From Opisthocomus hoazin (lineage: Eukaryota; Chordata; Aves; Opisthocomiformes; Opisthocomidae): DNA of 64,000 nt. This document shows positions 1-11,160 of the stretch, piece after piece. The number at the start of each line of letters is the position of its first letter. Positions within the stretch are counted from its first letter, which is position 1. A program made the translations under genes and the position numbers. Under the pieces are notes generated by a model, which did not search any database, was not told the DNA's origin, and worked only from the letters and a program-made list of their open reading frames with translations. The DNA lies in assembly GCF_030867145.1 (NCBI RefSeq), contig NC_134440.1:9858001-9922000 (forward strand). Direction: 5' to 3'.

Positions 1-3000
1 CGCTGGCGGTGGCACTGGGCGATGCGCCGTGGGGCTGGGCACGCTGGCGGCAGCGCGTCCCTGCAGGTGCAGGGTCGCACCCAGCAACACCCGTTTGTCA
101 CCCAACGATGGCCGGTGGCTGCCCCCCGCCCCCCCTGCAGCCCCCGGGCCCCAGCAGCGCCTTCCCCGAGGCAGGCGGTGCCCACGGGACTGGCCCCGCG
201 CCCTCCTGGGCTATCTATGGCCATGACCTCAGCGGGAGCCGGGGCAGGCGCCCGGCCGCGCACCCTCCCTTCTCGGCAGGGTGGCCGCCACAGCCCCCCC
301 CGGCACAAAGCTACTGCCAAGCCAGGGCTTCTATCGCCTGCGTTCGCTAATCCGATGGGATTCGGTGTCGGGGGCTGCCCACGGGCGCAGGCTGCTTCCA
401 GGGGGGCTCAGCCGCGCGGCGGGGAACGCCAGCCGGCGAGGGCAGGCAGCCGTGCCGCGTGTCACCGCGTCAGGCGGCAGGCCGCGGCGGCGGCACGGGA
501 GGGGACGCGGGTGACCCGGCTGCGAGGAGGTCGAGCGGGGGCCGGGGTGACCTGAGGACACCCCGCAGCTGCAGCCCGCAGAGCTGGGGGGGGACGGGGA
601 GGGACCCGCTCGCCCGCTGCTGCTGCCCGGGGGAGTGGGGAAGGGGTGGCCCAGAGGAGGGGAATTTCCCCGGCTTTTTTCTCCAACAAACTCCTCGGCT
701 GGTGCAATTAGAGAAATTTGTTTAACAAACTCCCGGGGGAGCGGAGCGGGAAGGTGGGGTGGCGCGCGGCCAGGGGCGCTGCTCGCGCACGCCCGCTCCC
801 TCCTCGCCCGGGCCTTTGATCCCCGGCGCGCTTCCCCGCAGCCCGCGCCGCCACAGCCCCCCGCAACCGGCACTTCGCAGCCCCCTCCGCCCACTCACCC
901 CCATCCCATCGCCCCAGCACGGCCCCAGCACCCCGGCACCCCGCTGCAGCGTCGCGCGCGGCCCCCACGTGCGCGCCCGTGCACACGCCCTGGCGCGAAG
1001 ACACGCACGGCGCTGGCCGGCGGGCAGGCGCAGGCTCCGGGCGCGCGCTCGCGCACGTTCACGTTCGATCTCTTTGCTCACGCAGTGCCATTTCCATCAA
1101 AAACCCTTTGCTCGGCACTTTTCGCCAGCGCTGCCTCATTGGTATTCGCGCCGCGCCGCGCGCCCGTCCTGGCGCACAGGTTACTGAAGGAGATTTTGCG
1201 GCGCAGCGTGGCGGGGCTCACGTTACAGCCCGCGCCGGCTCGCGCTCCCGAATCGCCGGGCAGGAGCCAGGGAAGGGCGGGAGGGGGGTGCAGGATCCGG
1301 CACGCCACAGCTCCCGCCAAGCCGCCGCGGGACGCCGCGGCCTCGCCGCCCGTCGCAGCCTCGTCGCCCGTCACGCCGGGGCGAGGCGGGCCGGCAGCGG
1401 GGAGCTTTGCGGCAAACGGCGTGACGGTGGCTCCCCGGGGAGAGCCGGCAGGTCACCGCGCTCTCCATCCTCGCCGGCAGCCGACTGCGCCCGCCGCAGG
1501 GTGGGCGCAGCCCGAACAGGGGGGGCCCGAGCAGCGAGCGCGGCGCACGCCTGGCGTTGCCATCGCTCTGGCTGCCGGCGCCCGGCTGAGCCCCGGGTGC
1601 ACCCACCGTGTCCCTGGCGGGACCGTGCCCCGCGACGGCGTCCCGGGCGAGGAGCGACCGGCAGCGCCTCTCGTTTCGGGGCTGGTTGGGGGAAAGGGGA
1701 AACGTCTGGGTGGAAGATCAACATTTCTCTCTCTGGGTTTTTCTTTTTTCCTTTTTTTCCTTTGGAAGCAAAAATATTTCTTGGTTTTTCGTGATCAGAA
1801 ACACGTTGGGGGTTTTTTTTGGACAACAGCCGGTCAAATACTGTTTCCCCGCGAAGGGAATGCAGGGGCCCTTTGCAAGGAGAACAGAAGCTTTCTCAAA
1901 AAACAAGATAAAAAGCAAATTTTTTCAAAAAATCCACTGGCCACAGCCACCAGCAACTCCCAGCGGCGCGGGGTCAGCAGGCGGGCCCGATCCCGGCATT
2001 CCCGCGCCAGGCAGGGCTGCCCCGGGTGCCGCGGCGGTGGCTGGGAGGGCGATGCCCACGACGGGCAGCCCCGAGCCCAAACCTGGGGATTTTGCCCAAA
2101 AACGCTGATGTGAGCTGGCGGCTGGCTGGGGAAGGGAGGATTCACGCGCTCTGCACGCGGCGGCAAGTTAACCGAGAAATCAATCCTTGGCAGGGGCTGG
2201 CCCGCACGTCCCCCGGCGCCCGAGCGCTGCCGCACCGGGGCCGCGGGATCCTTTCCCAGCTCGTCTCCAGGAGCTGGGAAGCGCCGGGGCTTGGCGGGCG
2301 GCGTGGGGCGTTGGGCCCCGGCCAAGCTGGCACCGGTCGGCGCGGCGGCGGGGGATGCCTGCCCGGGGCCGACGTGACGGCCGGCGAGCCCAGCCGCCCG
2401 CCCGGGAGCAAGCCAGGCCCCGGGATGCCCAGGGGACCCCGCGCGTCCCCCCCCTGCAGCCGGCACATCCCGGGTGACGCCGTCTCGGGGTGCCCAGCCG
2501 GGCAGGGCAGGGCGCGAAGCTGAGCTCACGCTCTCGACTGCGCCGATTCGGTGCATCCAAAGCTTCCAAAGGAGCTCTGGCACCCCAACGCCAGGTGGCT
2601 TTGGCGCTGGGCACCTCTGGCCCCCCACGAGGCCGCGCCCCTCTGGGGCTCAGCCCCCCCAGCTGCGTCTCGGGGACGTCACCGGCGATGCCACGCGGTG
2701 CCAGCCCGACCCGGCAGCGCTGAGCACCCATCGTTGCCCCGGCCTCTCCCCATCGCCTTCGCTGCCCTGCCCAGCACACCCCACGCTGCCGCGGCAGAAA
2801 CCCCCCCCGCGGGTCCCTGAGGAGCAGACTGTGCCCCTGGGACCCCCCGGCTCGGGAGCAGGGACTGGGGGGGGCAGGAGCCCCCTGGCCCCCTCCCGCG
2901 AGCACTCGGCCCCCTCGGGGGTTGCTCGGTGCCGGCACGGCCATCCCTGCGCTGGCAGAGCCGCGGCACGGCCGGGCGGCAGGCAGCGAGCCAGCCTCGC

Positions 3001-5521
3001 GGGCAGGAATTTCACCCCCCCAGCCCTCCCCCTTCCCCCCCCCAGCCAGGGACCCCGGGGACACTCCCCACCGCCACCGCCGTCCCCATCCCTGCTGCCC
3101 AGGGCTCGGCGAGGCCCCGGGACAGGCGCAGCCTCACCGGGAGAGCCGGGGGGGACGATGGGCACCGCTCGGGCTGCGGGGAGGTGCCCAAGGGGCGGGC
3201 AGGGCAAGCTGTCCCTGTCCCCGGTGCCACCCCAGCCAGCCCCCGAGAGCCCGGCCTGGCAGCATCCTGCCGCCGTCACCCCCACGGGCAGGGGCCACGG
3301 TGCCCCGCTCTCCCTCCGGGCCCCAAACCCAGATCCGTCGCGCAGCCCCGTGCCAGGACGGATCTCTCGCCGCCGCCGCCGCGGTTTTCCCGCGGGGCTG
3401 CCCGGGGCTCCCAGGTGCCGCCTTTCCCGCTCTTCGCTTCGCCTCGCCAAGGGCTCGGCTGCCCACCGTGCCTCGCCACGCCGGCACTGCCCCGTCCACG
3501 CCGCACCGCAGCCACCCCTGCCACAACGCCAGGTCTGGGCAGGCTCAGGCTACGGCTCGCAGCCCCCGGCCCTGGCCCCCCGCGCTCGGGGGGATCAAGG
3601 AGCCCCAAAGGGAGCAGCGACTCCCCACGCGCTCCGAGGCAGCCGGGCAGCGCGCCGGGCGCCGGTGGCTGAGCTTTGTTCGGCGAGCTGCAGAAGCGCG
3701 CGCGCTGGCGGCGCTGGGCTCCCTCCCTGCCCCGGTGCGGAGCGACGCGCGGGCAGGGAGGGAGGGAAGCGCGGGCAGGGGCAGAGCTGCCCGGGGATGG
3801 TGAATTATTGGCTGGAGGAGGGCAGCTGATTTATTGCGCGAGGCCCCGGCCAAGTTCAAGGTGATGCGGCGGAGAGCGGCGCGGCGCAAGCGCCGGCCAT
3901 GGGGCCGCTCAGCTCTCACCCGGCAGCGTCTCTCCGGCAGCAGGCCTCATCCTGCCCGCCGCCCCGCGTGCCCAGCCCAGCCCTCCGATCCGGCTTCGTA
4001 ACCGCCCTCAGCACAGGATCCGCGCGTCCCGCGCCAGGAGCTGCGATCGGATCGGGCCGAAGCAGGGGGTTCCAGCGGTGCCGCCGGCGCGAGCGGCACG
4101 GCAGGGCTGGCCGGGGCAGGCGGGCACGGCGCGGCGGGCGCCTCGCGGGGAGAGCGAGGATCTCCCAAAGGTTGCACTCAAAGAACGGCCGCATTGTTTT
4201 TCCCAAACAATACTCCGCAGACGGGAGAACTGAAAGTGTGTCGCAACCTTCCCCCTCTCCCCCTGCCGTGCCCGGCTCGCTGCTCCCGTCCTTTGGCAGC
4301 CGATCTGAGCTCCCGGCTGGAAACCAGTTCGCCCGAGCTACTGGTGCAAGGGGTGAGCACCGGCGCTCCCTCCTCCCGCTGAAAAGCCGCCGCGCTTTCG
4401 GGAAGGAGGTTTGCCAAGGGATGCCCCGGCAAGACGTGCCCGGCAGCCAGGTCCCCGCTACGGCCACGTGGCTGGGGAGAGGCGAGGTCCCCCTCGGCAC
4501 CCGGGCGATGCCGCTGCCACCGGGCCACGCGGCCGCAACACCTCCTGCAGCCCGGCTCTGTCCCCCGGGCACCACGGCATGCCCGTCTCCCCGGGTGACG
4601 ATGGCGTCTGCCGCCAGGCTGCTCCCTGATGCCCCCAGGACCGGGTGCCGCCGGCGACGGCACGCGCGGGGGCTTGCGTCTGGCCGCTGGCTCTCGCTCA
4701 GGCAGCGCAGGCACGTCGCCTCTGCGCCGAAACCAGGTCTGAGGAAAGCAGTGGGAGCCAGCGTCCCGCCGGGGTCTGGTTGCAGACCCTGAGGGTCTGG
4801 GTCCCACCCCACCTCGCTGCCGGCCGACAGGCACAGGGGTGAGTACCGGGAGTGCCGGGGCGACTGCCATGCACCAGAACGGAGCCAGAGGTTTGCAGGA
4901 GCATTGCTGGCCGTAACGCCTGCACCTCTCCCCCCAGGAGCATCCCAAATTCACCCCCATGGCAGAGCCAGGAGCCGAGGATAACTGTTACGGCTCCGGA
5001 AACACCACGGGAGAGACGCGCGGGGCCGGCGGCGGGCGCTGAGTGCCGGGGTTATTTCGGAGTCGCGGCAGCCGGAGCCCCCCCGCTCCACGTGGGCAGG
5101 GCGAGGCCTCGAGCGCGGCGGCAGTGCCGGTGCCAATCCGGGCAGCTCCCTCTCGACTCCCGGCCTGTCCCCGAGGGGGACAGAGGTGACCGAGGGGAGC
5201 GATAGGAAGTCCCCGAGCAGGGACCGAGGGCTGAGGAGGGCACAAAGTCACCCTCCTTGCCTGACGGGAGGCTCCGGCCAGGCCCTGGCAGGGAGCGTGT
5301 CACGGACGCCGCCTTTGCCAGGGCTATTTTGGTGCCGCTGGGCTGCCAAGGCCCAGCTTGGCCCAGCTCCGGGCGGGAAGGGCGGCTGCCCGGGTGGCAG
5401 CCGGGGTCCGAGTGGCCGTGCCGAGCCCGAGGTGCCGGCGGTGGCGGCGGGGAGATGCGCGAAGGCAGAGGCAGGGCGGCTCCCGCGCACGTTCCAACGT
5501 CTCCACATCACCATCTGCGGA
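1..5521. other. Upstream CpG-rich DNA, no gene recognised
   Basis: C+G- and CpG-dense throughout, with A/T-richer islands at about 655-735, 1,075-1,150, 1,715-1,960 and 4,160-4,250. Many ORFs are open only because stop codons are rare at this composition; none gives a recognisable domain. I see no repeat family. Confidence 0.7.
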
Positions 5522-5721
5522 NNNNNNNNNNNNNNNNNNNNNNNNNNNNNNNNNNNNNNNNNNNNNNNNNNNNNNNNNNNNNNNNNNNNNNNNNNNNNNN
5601 NNNNNNNNNNNNNNNNNNNNNNNNNNNNNNNNNNNNNNNNNNNNNNNNNNNNNNNNNNNNNNNNNNNNNNNNNNNNNNNNNNNNNNNNNNNNNNNNNNNN
5701 NNNNNNNNNNNNNNNNNNNNN
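5522..5721. other. Assembly gap (200 N)
   Basis: Exactly 200 unresolved bases, a size often used as a placeholder. It is flanked by C/G homopolymer-rich DNA that is hard to sequence. Confidence 0.98.
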
Positions 5722-8514
5722 TGAGGAGGAGGAAGCAGCGGCCCCGCACCCCCCCCCCCCGCTTTAAACTCCGCCGCCCCCTCCCCCGCAGCCAACTTTT
5801 GCGCGTGGGTCCCCGCGCGAGCACACGCACCCGGGGGGGGCGGGGGGGGGGACAGGGGGAAAGTGGAAGAGAAAATGAAAGTGCGCGGGACCTACCATAG
5901 CCGCGGGCAACAGCGGGCGCCGAGCTGCTGCGGGAGCGGAGCGGGGGGTGGGCGCTGCGGGGGGGGTTGGTAGTTTGCTCTGAACCGTGTTTGAGCCGGG
6001 GGGGAAAAACACGCGCTGCCCCACCGGAAAGAATTTTAAAAATTAAAAATTAAGAAGAAGAATCAAAGCCCCCCCCGCGCCCCCCCCCCCCCCGGGCTCC
6101 CGGCAGCGGCGCGGTGTCCTCGGCGGGCGGGCTGCGGGGCATGGGCCGGGCCGGCGGCCAGTTCCGGGGCGGGGGGGGCCGGGGGGGGACGCGGGTATTT
6201 AAGGAAAATAAACAAACAAACAAACAAAAATAAAAAAAAAATCTGATTTCTTCAAAATTAAAAAAAAATAAAAAATGAAAACCCCACCCCCCCGCGGCGG
6301 GGAGGGCCCAGCCTGCGCCTACGGCAGCGCGGGGTTGGCAGCCCCCCCCCCGCCCCGGCCCCGCACGGCTCCTCCCGGCAGCCCGCAGCGCCCCGGCCCC
6401 ATCGCCGCCCCCCGCCCGGGGCACCGGCAGCGCTGCGGGGGGGCCGCTGCGGGGCGGGGCGGGAGGAGGAGGAGGAGGAGGAGGAGGAGGGGGAGGAAGG
6501 CTCCGGCCCGGCAGCGCGGCGGCCCCGGATGGCGCTGGTAGGTGGCGGGGGCTGCGGCGCGGCCCCCCCGGGCCCGGCTGGCTGCGGAGGGAGGCGCGGG
6601 GCCGCCCCCCCGGCCCTGCCCGGCGCGGGGGGGGGGGTGCGGGGGGGGCACCGCCCCGGTGCGGAGCTACCGCAGAGCGGGGAGGAGCCGCGGGCAGCGC
6701 CGGGCCCGGCCCCCCCCCCCCCCGCGCCCCCCGCCCGCCCCTGCGCCGGCCGCCCGCGGCCCCCCCCCCCGCCCCCCCCCCCGCACTCCCCGGCCCCCCC
6801 CCCCGCCACCACCCCCCCCGCACCCCCGGCCCCGCGGACACCCCAGCCCTCTTCTGCTGACGTTCCCCCCCCCCATGTCGCTGCCCCACGGACACCCCCC
6901 CCCGCGTCCCCCGATCACCCCCCCCGCCCCCCTCCGCATCCTCGGGCCCCCTCCAGAGCATCCTCCATCCCTGTCCCCCGCTCCCCCTCAGCCCCCCAGC
7001 ACCCCCCCCCAGCACCCCCCCCCGGGGCTCTCCTAAAGCCGCTCCGCAGCCGGGGGGGGGGGGGGGGGGGGCTGGGGATTTTGCCCCCCCCTCCCGGGTC
7101 CCGCTCGGAAAGTTGGCAGCGGCCGGGGGGGTGGGGGGAGCAGCTCCCTTCGCCCCCTTTGTGTCCAGAGCCGGGTGTTCCACCCCGCTCCCGGTACCCG
7201 TTAACGGGCTCAGCCGCTCCCAGAACCGCCTTTTGCTGTGGGGAGGCAACAAAAATTCGCTATTTTGGGGGGGGGGGGTTATTGCGGGGTGCAGCGTGCG
7301 GCCGTGGTTCCAGGCACGCCGCGTCGTCTGCAACACACCGGAGCGCGATCCCCGTCCGCCTCCCGCGCGGGTGATTCCAGCGGGACAGAGACCAACGCGC
7401 CAAGTGATCTGTTATATATATGGAAAATAAAATTAAAGCAAGCTACGCTGGCGCTCCCCTGGCTTTTACTGCGTCGTTTTCTCCCTTATTATATTTTTTT
7501 TCCGAGGGGGGGACGGGGCCCAGTGAGCCCTGAGCATTTCTCAGGGGATCCGCTGGATTTTAGGAGGGGTTTGGTGTGCGCGAGGGGTCTGTCTGTCCGT
7601 CCCCGCGTCCCGGAGCGAGGCTCTGGACGGCGCAGGGCGCGGGCCGCGCGCTCGCCCCGGGTGCTTCGCCGCGGCCCGGGCGCCGGAGCACCGCCGGCGG
7701 CCTGCTGGGAAGGAGCTCGTTTCCTCCCAGCTCGCTATCGGGAAAAAAAAAAAATAAAATTCTTTATATTTACAAGCTCTGGAACTTTTGTTTTTTGTTG
7801 GTTTTTTTTTAACCGCCATCTGCCCCCCCCGCATGGCCGCTGCCCCGTTTCGAAGCCCAGAGTGGGCTCCTGGCCGGGGGAGCAGCGCCCGCGCCTCGCC
7901 CCAGCCCCGCCGGCCGCCGCAGCGCGAACGCGCCGCTGGCTTCGCTCGCCGAGCCCCGTCCTCGCCGTCTCCTCGAGAGGCGGCGCAGAAATAAACCCCG
8001 TGGGAAGAATTTTCCCAATTTTCGGCCACTTCCGAGGCCGCCGTCGGTGCCCCCCGGCAGCCCCCCCCCCGCCACGCTTCGCTGTTCCCTGCTTTTTGGC
8101 CACGAGGCCGAGCCCGGCGCCGGGCGGGCCAGGGGAGAAGGGGGCTGATGGGCGAGGGGTGGGGGGAGAAAAATCAGGACTGGGTTTGGATTTTCCCAGC
8201 TGCGAGGGCCTGGCCGTGGGGCGGTGGGGAGGGGGCTGCGGCCGGGGTCATTTATTTCCGTAGTGCCGGTGAGGAATTTCCCGGACAGCTCGCAGCCGGG
8301 GCGGGAGGGCTGCCGGCCTCGCCTGGCGGGTGCCCCCGTGGGTCCGCAGTGGGCGCGCGCTGTGTCCCCCCACGTTCATCCCCGTTCTCCTGTCACAGCG
8401 GTGACCCGGGGCTGGAAGCGTCTCGGTGCAGCGAATGGCACCTGCGGGTCCCCGCGGCGCAGCCACCGGCGTCCTGGCCGGTCACGGCCCCGACGACCTG
8501 CTGCGGGGCCCGGG
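5722..8514. other. CpG island with long G and C homopolymers, possible promoter
   Basis: Extreme composition: runs of 10-18 C or G, a GGA repeat at 6462-6490, (AAAC) units near 6,212-6,230, and A/T patches at 6,030-6,060 and 6,190-6,280. Two ATG-donor combinations exist: + strand ATGGCGCTG|GTAGGT at 6529 and minus strand ATG|GTAGGT at 5898-5896. Neither leads to an identifiable protein, so a divergent CpG promoter is only a possibility. Confidence 0.5.
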
Positions 8515-8928
8515 GGGCGGGCAGGGTGCAGGCAGGCTGTGGGGTGCGGGCTGCGGGGTGCAGGCAGGGTGCAGGCAGGGCACAGGCAGGCTGTGGGGTG
8601 CAGGCTGCGGGGTGTGGGCTGCGGGGTGCGGGCTGTGGGGTGCAGGCAGGGTGCAGGCAGGCTGTGGGGTGCGGGCTGTGGGGTGCAGGCTATGGGGTGC
8701 AGGCTGCGGGGTGCAGGCAGGGTGCAGGCAGGGCACAGGCAGGCTGTGGGGTGCAGGCTGCGGGGTGTGGGCTGCGGGGTGCGGGCTGTGGGGTGCAGGC
8801 AGGGTGCAGGCAGGCTGTGGGGTGCAGGCTGCGGGGTGCAGGCTGCGGGGTGCAGGCAGGGCGCAGGCAGGCTGTGGGGTGCAGGCTGCGGGGTGCAGGC
8901 TGTGGGGCGCAGGCTGTGCTGGGGAGCA
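8515..8928 (+). repeat. G-rich minisatellite with 153-bp higher-order repeat
   Basis: About 415 bp of 10-16 bp units (GCAGGCTGCGGGGT, GCAGGCAGGGT, GTGGGCTGCGGGGT). A block of about 150 bp starting near 8,551 is repeated almost exactly starting near 8,704. The G-rich + strand has many possible G-quadruplexes. Confidence 0.92.
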
Positions 8929-10865
8929 GCCCCCGGACCCTGCTGCCCACCCGTCCCCCCTCGTCCGAGCCAGCCCCGGGTCCCGCAGCCCCCAGCCCCC
9001 AGCCCCAGCCCCGGTGCGGGGCCCTGGCAGACGGCACTCCTGGCGTCGCGTGGTTTCCAGGCTGCCTGCGAGCAGCATTCCGGGGGGGGGAACGCGAACC
9101 CCGTTTCGTTTTCCCGTCCAGGTCACCCCTGCTGCCGCAAACCAATAAAGCCGGGGAGGGGGGGCTCGGGGTCCGGTTCTGCTCCTCCCGGTGGGTTTTG
9201 GTGGGCGCTGAGCCCTGGGGCCCGGAGCTGCGTTGCTGCGATGTTGGCGCGGGGACGGAGGGGCAGGATCAGGCCCTTTGTGCCCTTCCCCGGGTTCACG
9301 GCCCGGCCCGGCCGCAGGCCGTGACCCCCCCGTCTATAAAATCAGCGCTGGGAACAAGTGGAAATTCCCCCCCCCCCCCAGTGAAATTTGCTGCTGCTGC
9401 GGGACATGGTGGGACTGCCCCTTGCCGCCCTCCTGCCCGGGTGCCCGTGGGCCAGAGCCCCTGGCCGGACCCCTAAACCGCGCCGGTGGGCACCGCCCGA
9501 GCCCCCGCGGCCCCCCAGCCGCGTTCGCCCCTTGTCAGCGCCGGGCTGGGTCTCCAGCGGCCGCTTCAGGGTCGATTTGTGCTGCCGAGACGCCTCGGTG
9601 CCAAGCCGGGGGCTCAGCCGGGGCTGCGGGCACCCGTGGAGCAGCACCGGGCTGGGCGACCCCCCCATCGCCACCGGAGAGACCCCCGGCCCGGCAGCCT
9701 GGCTCGGGGGCTCGTTTCTAACGTTTTTTTGCGGGGTTATTTTTCCGAGGTCCCGTTCTGCTGCGTCTGCCGGCACCGCCGAGCCGCGTCCCTCGCCGGA
9801 AAGAGGGAGAGAAGGGGAAATCGCCCGCCTTGGGACGGTTTGGTGGCTGCCTTGCTTCGCTTTTCGAGTAACTTTTAAGGAGAATATTCTGGTTTCGACC
9901 AGAATTTATTTACTTTACTCCTGCCGATGGCTCTTGGCCCGCGTCCCAAGCAGGCAGAGCTCAGGCCCGGCGCAATTCAAAACGTGCAAAGAAAAAGGAT
10001 TTTTTTTTTTTTTTCTTCTTTTCTCTTTCTTTATAAAGCAGGTTTTTAACTGGTGAAATTGTTGCTGACGGGGGGGGGGGAATTTCAGCTTAAAAATTGC
10101 TGGCAGATTTTAGTGAATTATTCTGCAGGAATTTCAAGGGTTTTTACCATTTTTGCTGCGGCTCGTATTTTTTTGGTTTTTTTGGCTGCAGGTTAGATGT
10201 AAAGAAAAAAAAAAAAATCCCCCGTTTTTTTCCCCCTCCTCCGTATTTTTTCCATCAGCTCAAACATCGCCTGGATCTGCTGGAACCCAGCCCTGGCAGA
10301 GCCGCGGCCGGGGAGCAGCCCTTCCCCGCTCCCGCCGCGCTCTGCTCCGGCAGCCCGACCTCGCCGGGCCCCGTCTGCCCCGAACCCACCCGAAAACCCG
10401 ATTTGTGGCATCACCAGGGAGGGGGTTCGCCTCTTCCCCGTGCTCCCAGACCCAGGCGCGGGGCCGCAGCTCTCCCGGCCCGGGGCTCACGCGGGGCGAA
10501 CGCCGGCGAGGTTTCTCGCGCTGCATGCGAGTGGAAGCGCCGGGAGCTCTTGCAAACGCCGAAATTTCACTCGTGAAAAATCCCAACCAGCCACCAAACC
10601 CCGAACGCAACCAGGAAACGTTTCCTCACTTCATTTCTTTTTTTTTTTGTTTTGCTAAAAGAAATAAATCAAGCGCGGCCGCTCTCCCGGGGCTGCTTTG
10701 CCGTGTCCGTACTGGGGGCATTTCTGGAGCGGGAGGAACGGGGGGAAGCACGGCCCCGTCTCTGCGCTGCCGGCGCATCCAGGTTGGCTTTTCTCCCCTC
10801 CCCGCAGCTGGACATGGCCAACGGGGGCTGCTGCATCGGCACCGCACCGCGTGGCTGCCCCAGTG
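8929..10865. other. Upstream DNA, no gene recognised
   Basis: C+G-rich to 9,840, then an A/T-richer stretch with T and A homopolymers at 9,850-10,260. No domain, repeat family or RNA gene seen. Confidence 0.65.
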
Positions 10866-11160
10866 ACCCACCGACCTGTTGAGCCACCCACCCACCGACG
10901 CGCTGACCCACCGACGCGCTGACCCACCGACCTGCTGAGCCACCGACCTGCTGAGCCACCCACCCACCGACGTGCTGACCCACCGACGCACTGATCACCG
11001 ACGCGCTGACCCACCCACCCACCGATGCGCTGACCCACCGACGCGCTGACCCACCGACCTGCTGAGCCACCCACCCACCGACGCGCTGACCCACCGACGC
11101 GCAGACCCACCCACCCACCGACGCGCTGACCCACCGACGCGCTGACCCACCGCCCCACCA
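10866..11160 (+). repeat. 16-bp minisatellite (GACCCACCGACGCGCT)
   Basis: About 295 bp of GACCCACCGACGCGCT and variants (GAGCCACCGACCTGCT, with CCACCCAC inserts). It yields minus-strand pseudo-proteins rich in W-V-S-A-S-V-G-G, which are repeat artefacts. Confidence 0.92.

Noticed and set aside
635..2113. 492-codon plus-strand ORF
   Set aside because: Open only because stops are rare at this composition; the product is P/A/R-rich low complexity that changes to F/K-rich sequence where T runs begin, with no domain.
3899..4792. 297-codon ORF starting in excellent Kozak context
   Set aside because: Product is R/P/G/A-rich with no recognisable domain and no clear splice structure.
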